A stretch of 64,000 nt of DNA from Spirodela intermedia (taxonomy: Eukaryota; Streptophyta; Magnoliopsida; Alismatales; Araceae). Positions 1 to 17,523 of the stretch are shown here, one piece after another (the stretch's first letter is position 1; the number at the start of each line of letters is the position of its first letter). The position numbers and the translations under genes are program-made. The notes beneath the pieces are model-generated. The model was not told the DNA's origin. It worked only from the letters and a program-made list of their open reading frames with translations, and ran no database searches. The stretch covers positions 1,598,669 to 1,662,668 of the forward strand of contig LR746276.1 in the NCBI GenBank assembly GCA_902729315.2. The letters run 5' to 3'.

Positions 1-720
1 GTAGGTTGTAGCCTCCTAATGTCAGAGCATGCAATTGGATGTTTTTGAACTGCTCACATTGCTGTTGTCATCTTTCCAAATCATTCAATGGTGAAAGATT
101 ACTGATACTGAAGGAAGAAATTGTTTTAGTTATTTACATCTCAGGAAAATTAGTAGTCAATAACAATACTGATTGATCAAGGGGCTGAATTTTTTTTGGA
201 TCACGAGGTTAAGTCACGCTTCTATCTTATCATCCAAAGTTTAATGTGATATAAAAATACCTTTTTTTTTTTTTCACGAAGATGTTTTTCTCAGTTAGAC
301 ATCGGATGATATTTTTCTGAAGTTGAGGGGAAATATTGTGCTTTCGAAATCGGTTTCTTTTCAGACTCACTGCAGTATTTGTGTTTCTTATGTTGGAATA
401 GTTTGTTATTTTTTCAAACCATCTTAAGAATAATCTAATAGGATTTGTGGCATAAGAAATGATTTTCTATCTCATAATACTGTTCCTGTCTATGTTTCAT
501 AACACTACTGTTTTCAGTTCTCTTTTTAGCAAAAGAAACGTTTTTTCTATTTGCAAAAGAAACGTTTTTAGCAAAAGAAACGTTAGCAAAAGAAATATTT
601 TAGTGATTTTAAAATTGCTATTTGCCTCATTGAAATTGGGAAACAGTATCTAAGTTGGTAACAGTAACAATATATTTTTTTTGGGTGGCCGTTGATCATG
701 TATATTTACTGTCCCTTAAG
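1..720 (+). other. Intron of RPN1 (upstream exon outside the window)
   Basis: The first recognisable RPN1 codons begin at 721 after a TTAAG acceptor, and the exon opens in mid-codon, so this AT-rich stretch is read as the 3' part of an intron. It contains a T-rich tract at 261-274 and a short AAAAGAAACG minisatellite at 528-597. No coding sequence is recognised in it; the 64-codon open frame at 459-653 is low-complexity. Confidence 0.8.
528..597 (+). repeat. Minisatellite, AGCAAAAGAAACGTTTT-type unit
   Basis: About four imperfect copies of a unit built on GCAAAAGAAACG follow one another, separated by T runs. It lies inside the first visible RPN1 intron. The open frame across it (repeated KRNVFS) is a by-product of the repeat. 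Confidence 0.75.
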
Positions 721-3700
721 GCAGGAGATTCGTACTGCAACAAGCTCGATGACTTCTGTTCCCAAGCCTTTAAAATTTCTCCGCCCTCATTATGGCACGC
801 TGAAAGCGTTTTTTGAGACTGTTGCTGAATCTGACGTCAAGGTAGATCCTGCTTTCATCTTAACATTACATCGAATGATTATCTCAACACAGATGAACCA
901 CACTGTCACTTTTGTTGATTATTTTATTTAGAGTAACAATGACATTCTTTTTTAACCCTTTGTAGAAATACTTGGCTGATATACTTTCAGTTCTGGCGAT
1001 GACAATGTCTGCTGAAGGGGAGCAGGTAGGCAAGAATATATGCGAGAAACTTATCTTTTGTTTTTTGAGAATTTTCGTTTTGCTTGAATGTTGACATCTA
1101 CACTGCATTGGGGCAGTACTGTCGGTAAGACACATGAAGAAAGGGCACATATCCGTTTTTGTTTATTTCTCATTTCTATTTCCGTAAAGCTGCTCAGTGA
1201 ATTTCTGAAATAAATCACATTTCCTTTGTTTGGGTAGTTTCCTCACTATCCTGTGTTTGTGTTGTGAGATTTTACCTCTTTGGTAAATTCACGTCCTTTA
1301 TAAAAGTCAAGTGAATTTTTTCAAAATGAACTTTGAATTACTTTCCATCCGAAGCTCACTGTTTCGTTTTCTGCAAGCTTATTGCGCTTTTTTTTACTTT
1401 GTAGTCGTCATTGAACTTTTTCACTTTTTCTGCAAGTATTAACATCCATGTGATTGAATGATTGTATATGAGGAAATAGCCTTTTTGTGTAATAGTCTTA
1501 CCTTATCGTTTTCTAGTTTTTTAAAGTTTCTCTCCTTCCCATACCTCAATGTAAATTTTTGTCCTCATTTGTAGTATCTGAATAGTTACACCTCTATGAT
1601 GTCAATGACTTGCTTTCCAAGTATTTCAAATGGATATGACCTTTTATGTTACTTTAAATTGGCTTATATGCTGTATTGATATTGTCTGAACCAAAAGTTG
1701 CAATGCTTTGACATTATCTGATAATAGTTTTTCGTCTCCATTTTAGGAGAGCTTGAAGTACAGGCTATTAGGCTCAGAAGGTGATATTGGCTCTTGGGGC
1801 CACGAATATGTGAGGTGAGGGTTTGCCAGTTATATTTAAATGCATGGCCATTGATACTCTGGAGCAAATCGTGATCAGTTAGTACCTTTGAAGGTTTTTT
1901 TTTCTTATGGTGAATGACATTAATGAAAAAAATTACTACCGCCCTCTTTAAAAGACACGGTATTTATAGTGAACAATTTTTTTGAATAGGTCATTATATT
2001 TTTAATAAGAATTGTGTGATCATAGTCTCAAATACCTTGAATGCTAATAGACCAGGTCGCCATTCTGCAGCAGGGTAGTTCATACTTCTCTAACCAACTC
2101 CTTGAAAACCTCCATTTTCCCCTGTGATCCAAATGACTGTTGGGATAGCGTCTAGTACAGCCCACCATACCTCCTTTCTGTCTGCTCAGTCCTCGGATCC
2201 ATCGAATGGTTGAGAGCAGGCTCATTTATGGGCTAGAAGCTTCAATTTATAATGGAAAATTGTTCAAATAGTAGTCTTATTTCTCAATATGTGGAGTAAG
2301 ATGTCCTCCAATACGTTTTGTTCATAATGTTGTATTGCAAAAAGTTTCAAGTTCCGTACATGACGCATGAAACATAGATGTTGGCATTTAATGTTTTGTA
2401 CTCTGTGTGACGTCCATCTAATTAACCGGAATTTTTTATAAACATTTTCCTTTCCAATGCGTCAAAATTTTTAGTTCTTGTCAATTTATTTATTCTAAGT
2501 GAAATGCACTGTCAGGAACCTTGCTGGAGAAATAACAGAGGAGTATGCTAAGCGCCAGGTCAGGCTTACAATGTTTTAGTTCATTTAATGGCTTTTTTTT
2601 CTTTTCTTTTTGAAGTACTTATCTGGTCTGTCCTGGGGAACGCCTAGACTATCTAAAAAGGGCTAATGTTATAGGAAATTTCAATTGATATCTTGTCTAA
2701 GTGTCCTGCTTAAAAAATTGAGTGCGATCAAACTGTAAAACTGTCCAACATAGACGTTGTCATTTGGTTTTGTATTTAATTTGGAATTTTTCTTTCCTCT
2801 TTGGGAGATAGGTGGGATTTTAACTCTAAATGATTATGGGGAAGAAGAAGGACGCGCAAAATCTCCCTATCCCTGCTTTCCATTTATGCCTTGTCAGCAG
2901 AAAATGAAATCTGTCCAAAAGAGATGATGCAGATTCTGGAACTGTATACTTACGTTTCTCTTAACTTTTACGTTAGAAACTTAAAATATATATTTTTAAA
3001 TTCCTTACGTGTTTCATCATAGATGAAGTTTTCTCATTTAGTTGTTTTCTGCTCTATATGCTTTTTCTCCACGGGTAGGACAGTTTTGTTGATGTTTTCT
3101 CTCTTGTTTTCGTTCGTGGCCTAAAATTTTAGGCTTCGAAAGTTTCTTACAATTTATGTGTCTAGTGGGGTAGCATGGGGTGAGGGCAAGTAAGTGAACG
3201 ACGTTACACAAATGAAGACTATGTGAATCTGAGCCAACATTTTTTTTCTGAATAAGCCCGCTGAATCCCAGACAGGGAGATTTGGAAATTAGTTTTCATT
3301 ACTGGATTGGGATTTTTATCAAACGGTCCTATCCGTTTTATAATATAATGGAAGATTCATTGCTGACTTTGTTTCTTTACATGTCTTTAGCAGCATAACG
3401 ACGACCTACCAATGGATGATATAATGGAACTTGTTCAGCAGATAGTTGCTTTTCACATGAAGGTAAACGTCATTGAATCTCATGCTATCGTGCTTGGGAT
3501 TCTTTTTTAAAGAGTTTTCTCAGATGATGGTGGTGGGATTAGTGTTCGTAATTATACAAAATTACTATAACTGTATTGGTATGTCTCACATTTTGGCATA
3601 TATCTTATGAACGCGCTGAAATATTTGTGCATCAAGTCCGTATCATGAAGCAAGAAGAAAAAAGAATCCGTTTCTAACATATTGCGTTTTAAAAAATGCA

Positions 3701-6700
3701 GCACAATGCTGAACCCGAAGCTGTGGATCTTCTAATGGAGGTAGTTCACCAATCTTTCTTTCGTCTTCAAACATGTTGATATTTTAATGTATTAATATTC
3801 CCTTAGGTTGAAGATCTTGATCTGTTGGTGGACAATGTTGACTCTACGAACTATAAAAGAACATGTTTGTATCTTACAAGCGCTTCAAGGTATGTTGTGA
3901 GATATTTGTTCGTCTGTAGATTCTTTTCGTTTGTTTGGCTTTATATTCGTCACATTATTCTGTCACTATCAGAGAATAATGTGGGAATTCTAATTTCAGA
4001 GCGAAAACATGTATAAAAATTGTCTCTCCAAGGAGTTGTCTTTTTAAATTGGTTAGCTTTTTAATAAGGGAAATGGAGTAGATAATGAAACGTTTTTAGT
4101 CCAAAAGTGTTCCTCTTAATATTTTGATGGAAATCAGTATCCAAAGTTGACATAGATTGACTTTCTACATACCATGGGTTTTGATTCTAGTGGTGAATGA
4201 TAAGATTTCGGATGATTAAGAGATGTTCATTATGGCGAAACTGTAACATAGTGTTGATAATCTGACATGTTGTTTGGTTTTGACCAATTCGAAGGGGGGG
4301 AAATCATTATTGAAGTCCGTAGGACCTGTGAATCTAGATTTGCCTAGCTGATGGGGATATGAAATGTGATGATGGATCTGGTGACGAAGTTTATTGTATG
4401 CATAGAAAGTTTTGATAAGACAATGGATAAATTTCCAGTTTGTGGATTGCTACCCTGAAAGTTGGCGTTTTTATCAGAGTTAGTGCCCTTATGCTGATGC
4501 TTCCCTATGGCGAACGATTTCCTTCCATATAAAATGAAATCATCATTTATGACTTACAGGTATCTGATGATATTCTTTTGCTGTGAAAGGAAGACACTTG
4601 GTTAGAAATTTATTCTTATTTTCATGTAGAGAATGAATTTGGTCTTCTGCTTTGGATGACTAAACGTCTGACTTTGGAATATATGATTTTCTATAGTTGT
4701 TTATTTATAAGTTAGTCTAGTCATGCACTTTCCCGCTGTCTTTACCGAGTTGTACTCATCTTTGCACATCATAATTATTTTGTCCAGTTCGTGAAAAATT
4801 AGCATGGAGTTTTCGTAGGACATTCAATTCTGAGTTTCGTGTCTTTTTATATGTCCATTAGCATATTTTTAAATGTTCAGTAGCTAACATTGCCCTCCTC
4901 TTCCTATGAAATGAAATTAAGTTTACTTGGAACTTCTTGCAGTTACCTCCCAGGTCCAGATGATATAGTGGCAATAGACATTGCGTATACTATATATCTC
5001 AAATTTGAAGATTGGACAAGTGCACTCCGGATCGCCCTTTTCCTTGATAACATTCAGGTTTCTGCCAATAATCACTTACATCTATCAAGGACACCATTTG
5101 CTTATCGTGTTAACTCTTTGAAAGAGGACCTACTGCCATTCGTGTAAATAAGTTATCTAATCTGTGTTCTATCCTTGGTTTTGATAGTATGTCAAGCAGG
5201 TATATACATTATGTGAGGACCTGTTGCAGAAGAAGCAATTTTCTTTCATCTTGGCGCAACATGTAAGTTTCTTTGTTGGTTAATTTGTTTTATTATCTTT
5301 TTTCAGCTGCAGCGGTATGCTCGCGTGTATCCATAAATTAATTGGTTCTTTTCTGGTTTATTAATGCTTAGTAACGCAATTGCCACAAATCATAATAGAA
5401 CAAAGTAGATTGTGGTGGTGGTGGATACAGAATGAGGTCGAACTCGCCCACAGAATCGATTAGGGCACATCATTGTATCTGGTTAAGATTAAGAAAAAAT
5501 AAACTTGGAATGGTTTTTTATTTTTCTACCTGTAAATCCTCGCAATATTACTCCAGGGACAATTTTTCATTGGTGGCAGAGAATACCTGTGCCTAAAGAG
5601 TAGAGAAAAATATTTAGGATGCATAATATTAGTTTAATTATGCTTTGGTCACTTCTTTCTAACTTTGGAGACGAAGTGTTTCAACCTTCTAATGAGAGCC
5701 TTGAATCTCAGTTTTAAAGCTAAGCATTCATCTTACACAGTTCATTATTTATTTATTTGTTTATTTCTACCCTTCAGGATTTTACAATGTTAACTTTGGA
5801 ACTGAATACTGGGGCACTGACGTCGAACTTTTTAAATGCAGGGTTTAGTATTAGAACTTGATGATGAGATGGTTGCAGATGACAACGACAGGGAGGCACT
5901 TCAGGATATAATTAATAACGTAAAACTAAGTGAAGGATATCTTACTCTTGCTCGGGATGTTGAAGTAATGGAACCGAAATCTCCCGAAGATATCTATAAG
6001 GTATTATCTGCACTGAACAGGAAAAAATATCTCCAAGAACTTTCAATCATTTATAAACCGTTTTAATTTTTTTTTCTTATTCAATTTGCAATGCCCCACT
6101 AAGTATATGGTGTATGTTTTACATAAAACGTGTTCCTGCGTCTACCTTTTTGAATCACAATTGAGGTCATGATCCGTGCTTTTAATGATCTCATCTGTGT
6201 AGTGGATGCATCGGACATCTGTTTTATTTTCTTTTACAAATAATATTGGCTGAAATATGCATCACTTTTGACATGTTATGGAATTTAATTGCCTCCTAGT
6301 ATTTAACTTTGGAGTTAGGATGGATTCATCTATGATAGATAGGTTTGAACTTCGTGGAAGTTTATGGTTCTCCCATGATTAAATTTGTTGGCTTCTTTTA
6401 GGCACACTTGATTGATGGTCGCGCTAGTGCAAGTGCCACTCTGGATTCTGCAAGACAGAACTTAGCCGCAACGTTTGTCAATGCATTTGTAAATGCAGGT
6501 TTTGGTCAGGTGGGCTTTCACTTTTGACTGTTTGCCCACAAGTTGGAATTGCATTGTTCTAATGTATCTGACTTTTTCCTTCAGGATAAGTTGATGACGA
6601 TTTCTTCAGAGTCTTCTAGTGGTAGTTCAACGGGAAACTGGTTATTTAAGAATAAGGAGCATGGGAAGGCGAGTGCCGCAGCAAGTCTGGTATTGTACCA

Positions 6701-9072
6701 TCTCGTTTTCTTTTCTTGTTCAGAGTACGTAATGACTTTCATCAGACTCTGATTCTTTTGTTCTTGTGTGAAGGGAATGATTATGCTTTGGGACGTTGAC
6801 TCTGGTCTTGCACAAATTGACAAGTATCTGCACATTGCTGACAACCATATTGTCGCTGGTGCCTTACTAGGTGTTGGAATTGTAAACTGCGGTATCAAGA
6901 ATGATTGCGATCCTGTTAGTAATCTTTCATCTTGTTTTAGAATCATTTTCTTTTTCAGAAAAATTACAGTTTTCTGTTTACAGGCACTTAAAATTCTTCA
7001 CGAAAAAATAATCAAGGACTATCTTTCTGTTTTCCTTCAGCATTTGTCGAACATTGTTCTTTCTTTTTATTAAATCACTGTGAAAGATTGATCTGAATGT
7101 TATTTTATATCCTACCCTTTTTTAGGCCCTTGCAATTCTTAATGATTTTGTAACAAAAGATGATCCGACAATGAGGATCGGTGCCATTATGGGGCTTGGG
7201 ATAGCTTATGCAGGTTCTCAGAAAGAGGAGGTGAGGGATGCAGCCACGTTGACTTCTCCTTTTCTTCTTGGTTTTATCGTCCTCCTATTCACGGCTGATA
7301 CATGAAATGTTCTTGTAGTTGAAATTGCGACTGTCTGCCCTGATCAGTGACTCAAGTACTCCATTAGATGTACTTGTGTTCAGTGCGATCACTCTGGGAC
7401 TGGTCTATGTTGGTTCTTGCTGTGAAGAAGTCGCCCAGCTTATCATCATTGCCATAATGGAACGAAATGAGACCGAGCTGAACGATCCCCTCATCCGCTT
7501 TCTCCCTCTAGCCCTTGGGCTACTGTACCTCGGAAAACAGGTAATGGGCACACTCCCTCCCTCTCTGGGCACACTCCTAGTATGTTTTCATGGTTTCTAT
7601 TCCAGGAAAGCGTCGAGCCCACCGCTGAAGTCTCGAAAACCTTCAACGAGAAGATCAAGAAGTACTGCGACATCACGCTGTTGTCCCTGGCCTATGCTGG
7701 AACGGGGAACGTCCTGAAGGTTCGCAGTCCCCCTCTCCCTTCTGTGTGACATACAACCTGTAACCAAGCTTCTTCAAAATCATGATCTTTATCAATGGGC
7801 TTCTTCTCCTCCAGGTTCAGAAGCTGTTGGGTCACTGCGCCCAGCATCTTGAGAAGGGCGAGACCCACCAGGGCCCCGCTGTCCTGGGAATAGCCCTCAT
7901 CGCCATGGCTGAAGAACTTGGACTCGATATGGCCATTCGATCATTAGAACATCTGTTGCAGTATGGAGAGCAGAACATCCGCCGAGTGGTGCCTCTTGCT
8001 CTTGGCCTCCTTTGCATCTCCAATCCGAAAGTAAGTCCAGTGGGATTATCTTCTAGAGGAGCTGCCATGGCGGTTCTTACTACAATTTTTTTTTCCTCTC
8101 CTCTTACTTCCAGGTCAACGTCATGGACACGCTGAGCAGGCTGAGCCATGATTCAGATGGTGAAGTGTCCATGGTATGAGCTACGGAGAACTAGCAAACA
8201 ATCATCATGACTTCATCTTTCTCTATCATCTTCGCTTACAGATTTATCTCGCCCACTGCCCTTTGCAGGCAGCCATCATCTCTCTAGGCTTGATAGGCGC
8301 CGGCACGAACAATGCCCGGATCTCAGGCATGCTTCGGAACCTCTCCAGTTACTACTACAAGGAAGCTGGGCACCTGTTCTGTGTATGCCCTCTCTTTCCC
8401 TCTCTAGCTTCTACATAAAGGAAAAAGAACCTACCTTTCTGGGCACTTATTTTTATTTTTTTTCCCTCTCCAGGTGAGGATTGCTCAGGGCCTTGTCCAC
8501 CTCGGCAAGGGGTTGCTGACTCTCTCTCCTTACCATTCTGATCGCTTCCTGCTGTCTCCGTAAGCCCAGATTCATATATTCATTTATTCATTTATTTATA
8601 GAAATATCTGACTCTACGCCCCTGCCATATGATCTAATGCCCAATTTGACATGTATCAATCAGGACGAGGCTGGCTGGGCTGGTGACTGTCCTCCATGCA
8701 TGCCTGGACATGAAATCCACAATCCTCGCCAAGCACCACTACATGCTCTACTTCCTTGTTCTTGCCATGCAGGTCCTCCCTCTTCTTCTTCTTCTTCTTC
8801 TCCCTTCTTCTGCCTCTTCTGCCTCTTCTGCCTCTTCTGCCTCTTCTGCTTCTGCTTCTGTTTCTGATGATGATGATGATCTAGCCGAGGATGCTGATGA
8901 CGGTGGACGAGAGCTTAAAACCGCTGTCTGTGCCGGTGCGGGTCGGCCAGGCGGTGGACGTTGTCGGCCAGGCCGGGCGACCGAAGACCATCACGGGCTT
9001 CCAGACCCACTCAACTCCGGTCCTCTTGGCGGCCGGCGAGCGGGCCGAGCTGGCCACCGAGAAGTAAGCAAA

Positions 9073-9113
<41 letters not shown>

Positions 9114-9236
9114 ATTCTCTCTCCTCTTACTGAGACCCCCATTTGGAAATTCTGCTTCAGATACATCCCTCTCTCTCCTGTTCTTGAGGGCTTCGTCATC
9201 TTGAAAGAGAACCCAGACTACAGAGAAGAGAACTGA
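721..9236 (+). CDS. RPN1: 26S proteasome regulatory particle subunit RPN1 (PSMD2 homologue), 5'-partial
   Basis: RPN1 is the non-ATPase base subunit of the 19S proteasome cap; it docks ubiquitin receptors and shuttle factors and contacts the RPT ATPase ring. Exons: 721-841, 966-1025, 1747-1814, 2516-2558, 3391-3462, 3702-3740, 3807-3889, 4943-5057, 5188-5262, 5842-6000, 6402-6509, 6585-6689, 6774-6914, 7126-7230, 7319-7540, 7606-7719, 7815-8030, 8114-8173, 8269-8382, 8474-8559, 8664-8772, 8885-9063, 9161-9236. They join without a frame break into about 822 residues. The proteasome/cyclosome repeats are plain: [61 protein letters not shown]. The C-terminal domain contains [19 protein letters not shown] and the protein ends [10 protein letters not shown]. 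Compared with plant RPN1 (about 890 residues) roughly 70 N-terminal residues lie upstream of the window. Introns are mostly short towards the 3' end. Identification is very secure; individual splice sites were chosen by eye. Confidence 0.97.
9078..9111. repeat. (CT)n microsatellite in last RPN1 intron
   Basis: A run of about 17 CT dinucleotides lies just after the donor at 9064. It is intronic and supplies part of the pyrimidine-rich sequence before the final acceptor. Confidence 0.95.
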
Positions 9237-9657
9237 TGAGCTGGTTTCAGTAGGAGAGTTTCATCGTTAGCTGTGGGGCATAAAGGAGCTTCATTTATCG
9301 TCGCCACACTGCCGCTTCTTCTGGATGGGGGAAGATGCCATGGGAGGCCACCGGAAGGGGGACGTTGACTCCCTTGAAGCCAGGTTTCTCTCACTAGATT
9401 GTAGAGAGAGGATTGCAGGGTTTTTGTCTCCACGAAGCTCTTGCCTCGCCCCTTTCTTGTGAGGGTTCAGGTTGTCTGAATTTCTTTTAAAAAGGAGAAT
9501 TCTTGCTTTGGTGATTGGGGAAATAACTGGCTACATTATTAACGGAGAAGAAGACCAAGCAGAAGAAGAAGAAGAGAAAACTCGGTCTTGACTCGTCTTT
9601 TCCCTGGTTCCAAGCTCTTAAGTGGGTGTCTTTATGGGCCCGTCAAACTGCTTAATT

Positions 9658-9692
<35 letters not shown>

Positions 9693-10116
9693 ACCCTGTT
9701 ACTCCAGTCTCTTGAGTCTCTCTCTCTCTCTCTCTCTCTCTCTACTCATCTGCATCAGCTTCCATCATGCCATGCTTCTCTTTCTAGTCTGTCCCCCTTC
9801 TCTCTCAATCTCGCTCTCTTCAGTCTCTTTTTAACCCACTGGGTTTTTATCTTCTCTTCATTCCGCCTTTGACTCGCGAGAGAGATAGATGGTTAGATAG
9901 AGAGAGATAGAGAGGAGAGAGGAGAGAGAGATGAGTCTTCGAGCTGAATGAGCATTGTGTAGAAAGAGGCCCAAAAAGAGCCACTTTTTATACCATTTTG
10001 GATGTTTCCCAAGTGACTAAATTGATCAATTAGCTTCCAATTCTGGAATAAATAAGACAGAGAAGGCTGCGGGGGGAAAGTTGGGGAGACGGCGATGCTT
10101 TTAAAGGAGGCTGAGA
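9237..10116 (+). other. RPN1 3' UTR and spacer to the PRMT gene
   Basis: No gene is seen here. It contains the RPN1 3' untranslated region, two (CT)n runs (9660-9691 and 9716-9743), and a GATAGA/GAGAGA-rich stretch around 9877-9930. The two RPN1 and PRMT genes are transcribed in the same direction about 1 kb apart. Confidence 0.7.
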
Positions 10117-10127
10117 CCTAACGGTCA
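10117..10127 (+). promoter_or_regulatory. MSA-type (MYB3R) element upstream of PRMT1
   Basis: The 11-mer CCTAACGGTCA fits the mitosis-specific activator consensus YCYAACGGYYA bound by three-repeat MYB proteins in plants. It lies 94 bp upstream of the PRMT start codon, in a plausible promoter or 5' UTR position. A single match of this length is suggestive, not proof of regulation. Confidence 0.4.
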
Positions 10128-10181
10128 TTTGTTGCACTTCTCTGTGTCTGCTTCTCGCTTGCTCCTGGCAAAACCTCGCCA

Positions 10182-10190
10182 AAACCCTAG
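10182..10190 (+). promoter_or_regulatory. Telobox-like motif AAACCCTAG in PRMT1 leader
   Basis: AAACCCTAG lies 30 bp before the ATG at 10221. Telobox motifs are frequent near transcription starts of plant housekeeping and growth genes. Motif seen directly; function inferred. Confidence 0.4.
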
Positions 10191-10220
10191 AAGGGTACTG
10201 ATCCTCGAGTGGGGGGCGGG

Positions 10221-16363
<6,143 letters not shown>

Positions 16364-16986
16364 CTCTTGTAAGAGCCCCTTATCTTTGCTCCACGTGTGG
16401 TGGGTTTTGACTTTGACTCTGATTGATGATGGTTGCTATTATGACCACCTCTGGAATTGGTGCGACGGAATGCAGATCTCTTGTGATTCTCTATTTATTG
16501 GAAAAAAACAAAAAAAATGTTTGAATGGAGACATCATAATCACCCAACATCGATCTTTGCCTCCTGGAAAACTGGAGAACTTCCGTTTATGTTCTTATAG
16601 TTTATTTATGAAGAATTATTATCGTTCTCTATAGTTCTTGCTTAGATCTGTAAACAGGGACGCTACAATGGAAGAACCGGAGACCAAAAAATTAGAAAAA
16701 AAAATCCGATTGCCCATCTGATATCTGGTTTCCTACTGTTATTAGCAGGGGAGGAAGGTAAGTTTGGACGACTGTTCATCATGGAGATTGCTTGGTTTTA
16801 CTTTTGACTTCTTTTGGTTGTGGAGATCTTTGAGCCTGTGCAGTTCTCGGGTTAGAGAGAGAGAGAGAGAGAGCGTCTTGGAAGTCTTCTGATCTTGGCT
16901 CCAATCGTCATGTCTGGACTTTTTGTAGATTTAATTTCTAGTGGCTTTGATTTATCTCCCTTCCCTCTCTCTTTCTCTCTCTCTCT

Positions 16987-17034
<48 letters not shown>

Positions 17035-17523
17035 CACACACACACACAACATGATTCTTTATAAGGAGATATAAACGAACTAACGAACCCATTAAGTTTT
17101 ATAATCTTGGGCCCCTATCATCATGCCTAGATTTTTGTAAAATTAATCTCTAGTGGCTTTGATTTACCCCCCCTCCTCTCTCTCTCTCTCTAACTTATAC
17201 ATACACACGGTGTGGTTTGGCCTTTAGTGGGGTCCACCCAATATTGCAATTATTAATGAGGCATATAGCTAGCAATTGATGACAACGAATGGCCGTTGGT
17301 AACATTTACTAGTAAGAAGGCCAATTTTATTCATTCAATTATTTACAACTCTAACCCTCTGACCTTATGACTCCATTCTGGGAATGCTTTCCAAGAGTTA
17401 TTTCTCAGGCATCGATTTGATTCTTCGATGGAATTTCAAGCCTGAAGGGAATAGATTCCCAGAAAGAGTTTCTCCAGCCAAAGCTTAGAAGGCTTGAGCA
17501 GACGCCGGGATGGGCTCACCCAA
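16364..17523 (+). other. PRMT1 3' UTR and spacer with microsatellites
   Basis: No gene recognised. The stretch carries the PRMT1 3' flank, several GA/CT and CA microsatellites, and a direct repeat (see separate entry). The likely promoter of the PPR gene is in the last few hundred bases. Confidence 0.6.
16890..17215 (+). repeat. Direct repeat pair with CT/CA microsatellites
   Basis: Two related blocks, about 16895-17048 and 17100-17213, share a TCTAGTGGCTTTGATTTA core preceded by a TTTTTGTA stretch and followed by a CT-rich tract and then an ACACAC-rich tail. They are about 205 bp apart. This looks like an imperfect tandem duplication that has since diverged. Confidence 0.7.

Noticed and set aside
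8683-9204. 173-codon frame rich in Leu/Ser/Ala
   Set aside because: It runs through an RPN1 intron (TCTTCTGCC and CT repeats) and reads part of the flanking exons in the wrong frame.
9660-9872. Leu/Ser repeat frame in the RPN1 3' spacer
   Set aside because: It is a direct translation of (CT)n microsatellites.
17494-17523. Upstream TTG start for the PPR protein
   Set aside because: Plant nuclear genes normally start at ATG; the ATG at 17524 already gives a full-length protein with a targeting-type N-terminus.
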